From Pomphorhynchus laevis (Eukaryota; Acanthocephala; Palaeacanthocephala; Echinorhynchida; Pomphorhynchidae), in NCBI GenBank assembly GCA_012934845.2, contig WNNJ02001554.1, positions 62,001 through 126,000 on the forward strand: DNA of 64,000 nt, read 5' to 3'. Position numbers and translations under genes: made by a program. The first letter of the stretch is position 1; every line of letters starts with the position of its first letter. The notes below the pieces were generated by a model, which worked only from the letters and a program-made list of their open reading frames with translations, was not told the origin of the DNA and made no database searches. Shown here in pieces: positions 53,701 to 61,659 of this stretch.

Positions 53701-55820
53701 GTTTTATACCAGTATTAATTTCGATTACTTTACAATATTTTTTGAAGTGTGCTTTAACTACTTTAAGTATTTTATTCATATAGACAGAAAGTGGTTTTAA
53801 TGTACATTTAAACGCACTACCTATGAACCTAGGTGTTATTGGATTTTTTTGTAATTTTGAATTCAAATAAATATAGGTATAGTTTTATTATCTGATTCAA
53901 CTTTTATACACTTTTTATTTTGTATTGAACAGTGACTTGTAATAATTGTTTCTAAACTTAAATACCACGTTCATATGTTGTGTTTACATTTAAATCATTA
54001 TAATTAACTTATTAGTATATCATAAAGCTTTTTGCATATCAAGACAAAGTAATTATCCTTCTATTTATTAAATTCTGTATGCATATTTTTATTAATTTTA
54101 TCTTTCATCTTAACCTATCATAGTCGTCAATTAATTTTTGATTTATTGAACATATGATATCTTTAGAAAAACTTCTTATATTTACATAAAGATCTTTCAG
54201 CTTATCTCTTAAAAGTTGTTTTAATATTTCTAATTGTTCATTTATAAACATATCTTTTTTAATATTTTTAACTCTATTTTTCCCATTCATTTTATCACCA
54301 TGACTTCTTGGTTTGCGTTGAACCGGATTATTATAATATAGTTGTTTATTATGTATTATACTACTTCTGCTAATTCCTTGTACCACGTCATTCAATCCTG
54401 ATGGGTACATGGAATTAAGCGTTTTAATCCAAAAATCTTCTTTTTCTAATAGTTTTTGATTTAATATTGAAATGTTTTCTTCGATAATATGTTCTAAAAT
54501 AAATAATTTACAGTTTTTAATATCATGTCCTATTAATCTCATATGTTTATAAAATATAGTTTGACTATTATGCTGTATATTATATATGTGTTGCCTAAAC
54601 CTAGTTTTTAACATTTGATGTTTTTCCTATATATTGCAATCCACGTGTACACTGTATTAGATACACTACACCTGCGGTATTGCAGTTACAATTATTATTA
54701 ATATTTAATGACTAACATTTGTTTGTCGTATTACTTACGATACAATTATTATTATTTATAACATTACAAACTATACAATTTTTTCTGTTACATTTAAAAG
54801 ATCTAAAATTGAAATCATTAGTACTTACGTATTTTTCCAATATGGTTGAGTACATGTAACTTTTAAGTCATAATTTTTACTGTTGCTTTTTCGGTATCGC
54901 CACCTAGTTTAGTTAACCCAGACTAAACTTACAACGGGCCATCCTGCAGCATTTGACAGGAGGTTGCTCTGCTTAAGGCGGTTGCAGGCTGGAGCAAGAT
55001 TTATAAACATCTACCACCTTCACTCCAAGCGCTACGCGACCTAGCTATTGGCCATTACCTGGTCTCTTAAACGTGATCACGTGAAGCAGTTTACATTTTA
55101 AAGTGTAAACACCTTGGGATGCAAACTTCTCCCTTTTTTAAAAATTAATAATTCATCAAACTTGTTTGAAAATAAGAAAAAATAATCGTAAAGTCGTAAC
55201 CAATAATACATATTTTTAGTATTTCTGACAAAGGTCATATTACCGTGAAAACAAAGTCCACAGGTCAATAATAACTTGTCAATAGAACAAATCAGATCAG
55301 CTATTTAATCAGCTTTTTAGCAAATTAAATCAGCTATTTAATTAGCTAATCAAATCAAATATTCACAATAATTTTAATCATCATTTATGTTATAAAAACC
55401 TTTTTATAACAACATAACCGTTACATAACCGTTTTTAAATTTACCCCAAACAAATTTTTGAGTTACCTCTATCATTACTGAAGTCATTGACGAGCAGTAT
55501 TTCTTTAATTAATTTTAAGGGCGTTCTATCGTAAATGCTCTGTATCGTTCGAAGTAAAGTGGATTTTGCTTCATTGTGGAAAACTATGACAATACTTGTA
55601 TCTGGTAAGTCGTTTTTGAATGTGTTACCACAGCTTACATTAGCAGAGAAGAGTATAACAATAGCACAAATCAGCGTATTTACTTACTAAGATGGTCTCA
55701 TATCCGGTAAGTGTCGATTAAGAGGCAAGCTATCAGATACTTTTAAGTTGAAATAATTTTGATTAAAGGATGCATCATCAGGTAGGACAGGCTTGAATTT
55801 TTCTATCAGAGGAATGTGAC
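38656..55820 (-). CDS. GALNT: polypeptide N-acetylgalactosaminyltransferase, 8 exons
   Basis: Assembled from exons 55688-55820, 55467-55633, 46808-47018, 46599-46757, 43205-43503, 43026-43162, 40605-40847, 38656-38778. Every junction is GT-AG and the phases agree, giving 1472 nt of continuous reading. The enzyme starts mucin-type O-glycosylation by moving GalNAc from UDP-GalNAc to Ser/Thr, in the Golgi. Seen: [16 protein letters not shown]; metal-binding DSH in [44 protein letters not shown]; then three ricin-type lectin repeats ending QLF, QMW and MKW. The signal-anchor and stem exon is missing: it lies beyond 55820 or outside the window. Long introns carry mobile elements. Coding part looks undamaged, so this is a functional gene. 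Confidence 0.93.
39410..39735 (-). mobile_element. retroelement ORF tail, GC-rich island
   Basis: Minus-strand frame, open across the whole island: [20 protein letters not shown], then [38 protein letters not shown]. From memory this resembles the C-terminal tail (V.HG.F.PL.F...GG.....RLSFAL.R....C.RG.R) seen in multicopy retroelement-like ORFs of aquatic invertebrates. Family not settled. Sits in the g/h intron of GALNT, antiparallel to nothing, same strand. Sharp GC contrast with both flanks. Confidence 0.45.
39961..40021 (+). mobile_element. Naiad tail scrap
   Basis: TATGTTTTGTTTATTTTATA through TACGTAAACTCAGTTAGCTG matches the distal 60 bases of the Naiad 3' tail (8920-8980). Confidence 0.75.
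40154..40498 (-). CDS. EF-hand protein fragment nested in a GALNT intron
   Basis: 114 aa from ATG 40498: [18 protein letters not shown] is the loop and second helix of an EF-hand; [18 protein letters not shown] is a full EF-hand; [14 protein letters not shown] is a degenerate fourth loop. This order and spacing is calmodulin/troponin-C-like hands 2-4; hand 1 and the first helix of hand 2 are absent. It lies on the same strand as GALNT, 107 bases below exon g. The acceptor-like TTTTTAAG upstream would join GALNT in the wrong phase, so it is not a GALNT exon. It may be a 5'-truncated retrocopy or a tiny nested gene. Confidence 0.7.
   Translation of the reverse strand: MDTDKSGDIEFNEFLKVLSRKSCNQVDKPNESADGEKLFQAFDKNQDGFISIKEIKMTMLDIGEYLSENDPNEMMDAVDINGNRLIIRAEFIRAEMLLGQRNKTSTKHMSLIDF
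40605..40847 (-). CDS. GALNT: GALNT exon g (lectin repeats alpha and beta)
   Basis: Acceptor ATTTTAATTTAG, donor G|GTTAGTTC, both phase 0. First repeat: KRCLSVDKD ... [14 protein letters not shown]; second: [12 protein letters not shown] ... VSLSYCYGR ... TQMWKY. Conserved Cys and the Q-x-F/W positions identify ricin-type lectin repeats. Confidence 0.85.
40848..42189. other. GALNT f/g intron, AT-rich part
   Basis: Short chance ORFs only. A perfect 14-bp-arm hairpin at 41736-41764. Confidence 0.4.
41736..41764. repeat. hairpin, 14-bp arms, 1-base centre
   Basis: TCACTTCACATTTT, A, and exact inverse. Confidence 0.85.
42190..42345 (-). mobile_element. rearranged Naiad terminal repeat
   Basis: GGAGGTCATCAAAAGGAACTG, then a small inverted echo (AGTTTCTTTTGACAGTTCC), then CAACATAGCAGCGAGATCAA as in other termini. 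A diverged copy with a local inversion at the CTGATGA/GAAAC region. Confidence 0.55.
42346..43025. other. GALNT f/g intron, remainder
   Basis: Nothing recognised; a short repeated phrase AATAATGTACATTATTTC / CAAGAAATAAT near 42860-42920. Confidence 0.3.
43026..43162 (-). CDS. GALNT: GALNT exon f (end of catalytic domain)
   Basis: Acceptor CATTTTTTACAG, donor GTAAGTGC. Codes [20 protein letters not shown] and [15 protein letters not shown], matching the R..L.CK.F.WYLENIYP linker into the lectin domain. Ends in phase 0. Confidence 0.92.
43205..43503 (-). CDS. GALNT: GALNT exon e (Gal/GalNAc-T motif)
   Basis: Acceptor TTTACATTTCAG, donor GG|GTATAT. Codes [40 protein letters not shown] and [16 protein letters not shown], the most conserved part of the family, with WGFEN where WGGEN is usual. 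The VGHVFR His belongs to the metal site. The e/f intron is only 42 nt. Confidence 0.95.
43835..43872. repeat. perfect hairpin, 17-bp arms, AAAA loop
   Basis: TTTTGTTTCCTGGGATA, AAAA, and exact inverse; a second small palindrome ACCTCCTTTGGAGGAGGT follows at about 43876. Confidence 0.85.
44376..45660 (-). mobile_element. Ty3/gypsy-like fossil with LTR-like end repeats
   Basis: Direct repeats at 44376-44441 and 45541-45606 (CGCTATGC.TTCGAA, ACCGGG) look like remnants of terminal repeats. Between them, minus-strand sequence at about 44560-44900 reads like the palm of a Ty3/gypsy-type reverse transcriptase ([11 protein letters not shown], then KTAF). Broken, heavily shortened and old: several breaks, most of gag and pol gone. 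An inverted repeat at 45371-45432 / 45480-45537 lies within it. It occupies the 3.1-kb d/e intron of GALNT. Confidence 0.5.
45661..46598. other. GALNT d/e intron, remainder
   Basis: Moderate GC, no gene recognised; may be more of the same fossil or unknown repeat. Confidence 0.3.
46599..46757 (-). CDS. GALNT: GALNT exon d
   Basis: Acceptor GAATTTTTAG, donor CAG|GTAACT. Codes [18 protein letters not shown] and [16 protein letters not shown]. The segment after it ([12 protein letters not shown]) is shorter than usual before the SPTMAGG-type motif of exon e. The c/d intron is 50 nt; the d/e intron is 3.1 kb. Confidence 0.9.
46808..47018 (-). CDS. GALNT: GALNT exon c (DxH metal site)
   Basis: Acceptor AATACTTCAG; the first codon is completed to Asp across the 8.4-kb intron (NDR-DYLRKD). 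Contains [18 protein letters not shown] and [17 protein letters not shown]: the D-S-H is the manganese-binding motif, with Val in place of the usual Cys after it. The donor AG|GTCTTA is weak but the phase joins correctly to exon d. Confidence 0.93.
47352..47560. mobile_element. fold-back element, copy 1
   Basis: AATAGTTGATAATG.TGATCC and AAAGAATTATTGG at the left are mirrored by ATCCAGCTCCAATAACGCT at the right; inner arms TATTTGATATTTCGCTAACC and its inverse. A second diverged copy is at 51829-52100, so this is a repeat family with inverted ends. Non-coding. Confidence 0.6.
47690..47905. repeat. AT microsatellite block (left of RTE)
   Basis: Irregular repeats of ATAATATTTAT / TATCATAATATTTATATT. 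The same pattern resumes at 50645, so the RTE LINE splits one block. Confidence 0.8.
47908..50640 (+). mobile_element. RTE/BovB-like LINE, decayed
   Basis: 5' leader with GGACGGTCCCGAACCCGGC and GGAGGGTTGGCGG. Endonuclease from about 48150: [52 protein letters not shown], then [15 protein letters not shown] near 49574: [41 protein letters not shown]-terminus near 50460: [17 protein letters not shown]. The EN is the type captured in ruminant CFDP2/BCNT from BovB. About half a dozen or more stops and frameshifts. 48904-48952 is tandemly duplicated at 48973-49024, and a small inverted duplication sits at 49808-49862 between motif B and the LADD motif. Inserted in the b/c intron of GALNT. Confidence 0.85.
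50645..50775. repeat. AT microsatellite block (right of RTE)
   Basis: TTTATATTTATAATATTTAT continuing the block left of the LINE. Confidence 0.8.
50860..51828 (-). mobile_element. tandem 5'-truncated Naiad 3' ends
   Basis: Minus orientation. A complete 3' tail (50867-51190, TCAGCTAATTGAGTCTACG to TGATATGCTATCAAATTTC), a duplicated CATAGCAGCGG segment (51205 and 51275), then two head-to-tail copies of the protein C-terminus (about 51330-51634 and 51635-51828). Each ends where the other starts without spacer, as in tandem PLE insertions. Confidence 0.75.
51829..52100. mobile_element. fold-back element, copy 2
   Basis: Same ends as 47352-47560 (AAAGAATTATTGG; CAGCTCCAATAATTCTTT) and inverted arms GGATCAAAGGAAATAGG / CTCTTTCCTTTGATCC. 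Its centre is longer, with AAATTTTGAATTT repeats. Confidence 0.6.
52375..52490 (-). mobile_element. Naiad variant terminus
   Basis: AAACTGCTATGTGATTTAGG, TTTTAGCCCTTATTCCTCAA, CCCAACATGGAATC match the divergent terminus at 9035-9095 in inverse, including AACAAACTTGGAAATCAAC. A second subfamily of end sequence. Confidence 0.6.
52702..52754 (-). ncRNA. hammerhead-like core in the Naiad 3' terminus
   Basis: Minus strand 5'-3': AATTAGAGG, CC, GAAAC, hairpin CTGATA..AACAG, TTC, CTC, CTGATGA, CCTCTAATT. The 9-bp outer stem is perfect and places GAAA and CTGATGA on opposite sides exactly as around hammerhead stem II. Stem I is missing (three bases only), so it is not a canonical hammerhead. Seen, more or less altered, at 8715-8760, 33547-33590, 51140-51185 and 29300-29345. 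Confidence 0.45.
53280..53900 (-). pseudogene. Naiad reverse transcriptase, partial
   Basis: [60 protein letters not shown] are the fingers/palm part with the PLE D-x-x-x-L-Y-T-N motif. No Y-x-DD motif was seen. 53266-53560 is AT-expanded and partly duplicated. Confidence 0.75.
54105..54830 (-). pseudogene. Naiad N-terminal GIY-YIG endonuclease
   Basis: [14 protein letters not shown], then [81 protein letters not shown]...YIGKT is the GIY-YIG core; R of KTRFRQH, E of LEKEDFW and the C/C/H/H spacing match PLE endonucleases. One stop and one frameshift separate the pieces. Confidence 0.85.
55467..55633 (-). CDS. GALNT: GALNT exon b (catalytic start)
   Basis: Acceptor TGCTAATGTAAG, donor AG|GTAACT. 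Codes the Cys then [18 protein letters not shown] and [12 protein letters not shown], the glycosyltransferase GT-A entry region. Followed by an 8.4-kb intron holding an RTE LINE and a Naiad. Confidence 0.93.
55688..55820 (-). CDS. GALNT: GALNT exon a (stem / pre-catalytic)
   Basis: Acceptor TTTTTTTGATTAG before 55820, donor GTAAGTA after 55688. Codes ...[20 protein letters not shown], the SD.IPL.R.LPD.R signature preceding the catalytic domain. Ends in phase 2 (TA + C = Tyr). The next intron is 54 nt. Confidence 0.9.
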
Positions 55821-56236
55821 CTAATCAAAAAAATAAAAAGACAGCATTAACTTCTATCAAAATAATTTAACTAACAAATGAATTAAAACTTAATATTAAT
55901 TTAAAATTATTAATAAATTATTGATTAGTAATTAATAAATTATTAATGTAATGATTTTGGATAGTAAAATAATAACTTTGTAAATGAACATATTTATATA
56001 CTTATTACTAATAAAGTATATAATTGTATTATTGTATTATTATTTAAGGTATATCATTATATTATTAATAAAGTATATATTATATAAAGCACGTATACTT
56101 TATTTGAATTTAATCGAATAATAGCCATACTCCCTACTGTCTTTAAGAATATGTGCTATTAGCCTGTTTTACTCTGTAATATACAAATTTTGATTGAATA
56201 TTATGCACACAAGATGAATCATACACATTCCCAGAA
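55821..56236. other. upstream of GALNT exon a
   Basis: AT-rich. The N-terminal exon was not found here. Confidence 0.35.
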
Positions 56237-56518
56237 AGTCGACGTGAGGGATTGTTATCCTACACCTCAAGAGTGAGATACATCCACATTGATTAAAGTA
56301 TGTCAGTGACTCTGACATTGAGGCACTTTCTGGACATATTTCAATTCCTGGGTATGGAAATCTTAATTCATCAGTTTACTATAATCCCCCGCTCTTTCAT
56401 ATTATGTCTTTAGTGGACTTGTCAGAAACCAACGGTCGTCACAAGCGTTTTATAGTACTAGGTGATTTAAACATACCAGTACTAACTGAGAACAGTATGT
56501 CACAGATTGAAACGTTAC
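56237..56518 (+). mobile_element. inverted duplicate of a CR1-like endonuclease segment
   Basis: Plus strand codes IPGYGNLNSSVYYNPP, then FIVLGDLNIPVLTEN, the GDLN core of a CR1-type endonuclease. It is a near-exact inverted copy of 58085-58352, only a few differences in about 268 bases, despite the heavy decay of the parent element. The right end is at TGACGTTTCTATTC. Confidence 0.75.
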
Positions 56519-57129
56519 GCTTGTGACGTTTCTATTCTATTAAATAGAATAGAAATATTTCTATTTTTCTATTCTATGTGATAGATTTTTTATATCAACG
56601 TTCAGGAAAGTGATACAATGCATTTAATTTTTGTTTTTATTTGGAAATAAGCACTTAAATATTTATTGACAAACATTTGCACATTAAAAAATTTGTGCCA
56701 ATGCTTATAAATGGATATTTATTTTTTGGTATTTTCTTTTTCATTTAAAGTAGAAATGCTGGACACTTTTGTATTTTTTCCATAAATGCTAAAAAACTGG
56801 AAATTTTGTGAGCATTTAATTTGAATCCTGATGATGATAGCATGAGCTATCGAAATATTGTATTTTTAAATAAAGGGAAATTAGTTACTTCGTTCTTTTA
56901 AAACGAAATATAATCGAAAATTGAAGGAGATTATAGATTATAATTATTATTAATTATTTTAATTATTATAGATTAAAGATTATTCTTTTAAAACTATATA
57001 TACAAATGTACATAATTCTATATGTCAATTAAAAGTAAAAAATTCTTGTATAAAAAAGAAGGGATATCATGAAAAGTTGATTATTTTCACTTTACGGCGA
57101 TCTAAGAAAATAGCTAATCTATAAGACAC

Positions 57130-59400
57130 GCTTGATTTTAGAATTCCTGAAAATTAAAAAGTTTGGCTCTTTTCATTGTGGCACACTTTGTGTTGTTAAA
57201 AGTAGCGAACTGTTTAAATTCTACGATCACTTTTTCGAGGAATAACTCTCGTATTGTTCTGCTTGATTGCATTTGATCGGAATAATCGGATATAATTTCA
57301 TTGGCGTGAGTTAAATTGTTATTAGTTGTTATGTCCAATGATTTTGGTGTTGAATTTAAATTCGATGGAATATAATATTTTGTTGGAGGGGCGCGAAGAT
57401 ATGATATGTTCAAGTCATCATTGGTAGTATATAATTGCCTTTGGTCATTTTACGAACATAGAATATTAACTTAGGATTATGATTACATTAACTATTTACG
57501 AATTCATGAAAATTAGAACGTTTGACCCTTATCATTGTGGTACACTTATTTTGAAATTGTCTAGAAACTTCATGGGAGGTAAAACCTTGTCTATATAATA
57601 TCCAGTGTTTTTCTCACTTATTGATTAGTTGCCTTAATTCTAAGTCAAATAATGGAGATAACATTGATCTGCTATTGCGACTTACAACTGATGAATATTG
57701 TGTTAATAAGTCAAACAAAGTGTTTTAAAAATGTATCAAAGTTAGTTCAATTCCCTCTATTCTAGGGTCTGGCCAACTTACAATGAAAAATGAGCAGCAA
57801 TAGATGAAAAATCTGCCTTCCAAAAGTTAAACTTCTGACGACAAGATACTACTGAAATACGGGTGTTTTGATTTAACATAGAAAGGTAATACACAGTGAT
57901 CACTTTTACCTAGATTACAAAGATATTTAAGATTCTCAATGTCATGAGAGGAAGTTGAAAGAATAACATTCAACAGCTATGTTGATTGTTTTTGAATGCG
58001 AGATGCTGATCGAACAGGCTGATATAATCCAGTGCTATGTATTGCATTGATTATATTAATGTTTGATGGATGTTTACAATCTGTGACATACTGTTCTCAG
58101 TTAGTACTGGTATGTTTAAATCACCTAGTACTATAAAACGCTTGTGACGACCGTTGGTTTCTGACAAGTCCACTAAAGACATAATATGAAAGAGCGGGGG
58201 ATTATAGTAAACTGATGAATTAAGATTTCCATACCCAGGAATTGAAATATGTCCAGAAAGTGCCTCAATGTCAGAGTCACTGACATACTTTAATCAATGT
58301 GGATGTATCTCACTCTTGAGGTTTAGGATAACAATCCCTCACGTCGACTTTTGCGATCACATCGAAACATACTATAGTTGTCTAATGCAATCATTTTATC
58401 TGTAATATCATTGGATAGCCAGGTTTAATCAAACGCAACTATATGCGAAGAATGACTATGCACTAAAAACTTTAATTCGTCAATCTTGTTCACTAAACTG
58501 CGTACGTTAGAGTATAATATATGTACACCTTATAATACCATCTTAGAGTGAACGATGACCAACAACACGAAAATTTACAATACGTTGATGTTTTCACCCG
58601 AAAGTGTCCTTTCATTTAACTCAGACCTTGCTTGACGGAGAAGAGAGCGTTCGGAAAAGGATAAATCTTAAGTGTACGATAAGGAGTATTTTTAAGCGTA
58701 TCTTTACTATTCATAATCTCAGATACCACATGTGATTAATTGAAAACTACCTTAGGTAGTCTAGGGGCTTCAGAGTTGTGACTTAAACGAACAACACGAA
58801 ATACAGATATAGGTCGAACGGTAGAAACCACTAGCCTATCATTTTCCAGAACTACAATCCTCAATATTTCTCTTAATCGACGAATACCATCGTCTAACCT
58901 AATCTGGGGATCATTTGAAGTTGATTAAAACAATTTTGTAACAATAACGCTTCTATCTTTGCGTGAAGAATTGCCGTATATACGTTCAGAATGTTATTCT
59001 CGGTAGTTGGTTGTCCATTCGAGTTTGTTAACACTAGGAAATTATGCGCATAACTATAAACCTATTTATAGTTATGATCCGATACGTAATCGGTAAGCGA
59101 CTTACAAACAACAAGCTATGTGGTGAGCTTTGGATCCTCTAGTAAACTGGATGAATGTTCCAATCCATCACCGACGTCACTGCACTTGATATTTAGCAAA
59201 TATCTTGAAACTTCAGCATAAACATGAATTGAGGTACGAACAGTTGACGAATTGGGATCCGAATGATTTTTGTGTAAACACTTGAGCTGTTTGTTGTCAA
59301 TGTACTTAGATCGAAATTCAGAGGCATCTTTGAATTCTTCAATAATCCGGACAGGGCATAGTCGCATCTTGATCAGTATTCAAATTATTGAAATCTTTTA
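57130..59400 (-). mobile_element. decayed CR1-like LINE, 5' half
   Basis: Minus strand: ORF1 tail at about 58930-58600 (LDDGIRRLREILRIVVLEND, VFRVVRLSHNSEAPRLPK) matches the C-terminal domain of the intact LINE ORF1; endonuclease start at 58535 (VYILYSNVRSLVNKIDEL, TWLSNDIT), GDLN core at 58085-58352, then the pre-RT segment near 57600 (FDLELRQL). Pieces at 57130-57250 and 57480-57600 are related to each other. Many stops. RT is missing. Confidence 0.7.
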
Positions 59401-60172
59401 TGACCGATTCAGATTTGTTAATTTGCTTTCTAATATTATTTGAAGACTATCGAATTCATGTTAATTATTGAATCAAACATATTAACGGTTGTGTTCGAGT
59501 TTAAGGGAAACGAAGTTTGTGGCACATTTTTTAATTGATGATCTATAACCATTTGAGTAAGCATGCTGGTCTGCACGATAAAATAATCGTCAGTCCACTT
59601 AACATCAATGTCATTAGATCCTTATGATCTGAAATAAATAGTGTGAACATAACTATGAATAGGAGTTGTTGGAGTAGAGATTAGTGGAGGTGAATAAGAA
59701 TCCATATCTTTGATAAATATATTTTGGTTGGACAATTGTAAATTTTGGTCGGCAATTCGTGAGACGTTACTATCAAACTTAAATACAATCCATATCCAAG
59801 TCACTACCTGATTTTTCCATTGAAAAGGTAATACTTGTTTCCAAATAATTCATTTTGAGATTGTAGCTATTGCTTTTGTTTGAGACAGGCAAGTTTAACA
59901 ATTTGGACGCACTGCAAGATCTGCATATAAAATGGTTATTGGAACATTAAATATGCTTGTATGCCGGATTCTTCACCAGCAACCATACATCACAGCCAAA
60001 TGTGCCACATCCAATCTGCAAAGTAATATAATCGACCTAGCTAATCACTCTATCGGTAGCAAGCCTATCACGATTAATATCATAACAATGAACACCTGAA
60101 CCAAGACACCGAGACGTTACCGATCCATGCACGAGCAGCATTCCTATTAAATTCCTATTGAATATTCCTATA
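59401..60172. other. unrecognised, probably old LINE sequence
   Basis: Moderate GC, scattered Ser/Asn-rich minus-strand frames that could be the ORF1 middle of the element at 57-59.4 kb. Not provable by eye. Confidence 0.25.
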
Positions 60173-60250
60173 ATCACTCCGGCGACAATTGTACGAAAAT
60201 CGTTCTTCCTCTATCACTTCGGCGGCAATTGTACGAATATCGTTCTTCCA
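60173..60250 (+). repeat. 45-bp tandem duplication
   Basis: CAATTGTACGAAAATCGTTC and CAATTGTACGAATATCGTTC, with TCACTCCGGCG / TCACTTCGGCG upstream, 45 bases apart. Confidence 0.8.
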
Positions 60251-60789
60251 ACTCTTATAAATATACTATTCGAATCCTTTGATTCCCGCTACTTCTTTAG
60301 ATTCGCCAAATTTATAACAAGCCATATGATATTCCGAAACCGAATATAATCCCTTCGAGTAAACTCCGACAAATTTAAGTATTTTACTCTATAAAGTAGA
60401 GGAGGATTAAAAATCCCTAGTAAGTGATGCCATTACAGATATGTTTCAATCTTTTTAAATATTCATTTTGACAGAAACGTTTATAATTGAACAATATGCA
60501 ATTTACAATTTTTACTTTTCGGCATTATTATTGACATGTCTTAGCCTTAGGGCTTTTTTAACAGATCAGAAGAAAGAGAGAAAAAATAATAAAGTTGCTC
60601 ATTCCCATTGATACTGCAATAAGCGCAATCTGTTCGTCGGATCAATTATCCAATAACGAACTTATATATTGTAAGTATAAATTCAATTCAATTTATAAGC
60701 TACTTCCGCTTAGGATCACCATATGACCAAAATATATCCGAAACATTAATATTGGTCTCTACCAACAAAAAACATAGATTAATTCTTCA

Positions 60790-61330
60790 ATTAACATTTC
60801 GTCTTGCGGCTACTTCTTATTCTTTCCTCTAGCAACGAATTCCAAATATTAAAAATTCTGTGAGATGACCTCTACGATCTAGCCAACCGACCATGTAAAC
60901 GTGTATACAGAATCCAACTGTGCCCAATCAAGCCTGAATGTCGGAGGCAACAAATCTAAAAGGGTAACCTATCACTTCTTTGATCATCGCCTAAATGGAT
61001 AAAAGGTCAAGTAGGACAAGCCTAAGCCTCACACGAATTAAATCTAGCATAGTTAAACGCATATTATTCGAGTAGGCTTTGAGATCAATGCACATACGAG
61101 TGTTCAGTTGCAACTTCATTGATAAAATACGATTTTTTAGTTCCATTTGTAATGATCGACGCTGTTTATCGTGATTTGCATCGTATAAAGATGATCGATT
61201 TGAGCAATTAGGTGCCAATTAGTGAATACAACGTTCTCCAGCTTTTGCTTAGACACATCGCTTACATTTAGCTACGGCAACTAAATATGCGCAACATCTA
61301 GGAACAAACCTAGATTTTCCACGCCCCATT
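60790..61330 (-). mobile_element. probable LINE C-terminus, decayed
   Basis: Minus-strand phrases HRIFNIWNSLLEERI near 60840 and MRLTMLDLIRVRLRLVLLDL near 61020 resemble the last part of CR1-type RT proteins (R.IN.WN.L...). Broken frames. Could be the 3' end of the element whose 5' half is at 57-59 kb or of another copy. Confidence 0.4.
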
Positions 61331-61659
61331 TTTGGATTGTAATCAGCTCAATTGTAATTAGTTCATTGTAAGTTTAGATATTTTATATGTTATCTCTAAG
61401 TTGTTTTTTTTTCAATTAACTCAAAATTTAAAAACATTTGTTTATTAAAAATCATTTTATTCTAAACATAAATATAAGAAATATATCCATCCTGATCTGT
61501 ATTTTATAATATACAGGAACAAATAATACCTAATTCAAGTTTAGGTTCTTTTAATGTTGGCTGACGATCACTCAACTTGACTGCTTTATCGACAATTAGA
61601 TTGAATTAAACACTTTATTAATACATGTTGCAAATTTAATTGAAAGTATTATTATTAAC

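Larger units (their letters stand above)
52480..55330 (-). mobile_element. Naiad-type PLE, permuted, near full length
   Basis: Minus strand from about 55330: 5' end, Cys motif, GIY-YIG endonuclease (54830-54105), linker, reverse transcriptase (about 53900-53280), C-terminus (53120-52848), 3' tail to about 52490. The endonuclease precedes the RT, the reverse of the Penelope copy at 10.5 kb, and is the defining order of Naiad/Chlamys PLEs. Coding is broken by numerous stops and frameshifts and by loss of most of the RT palm including the catalytic motif, so it is dead. In the 8.4-kb GALNT intron. Confidence 0.85.
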
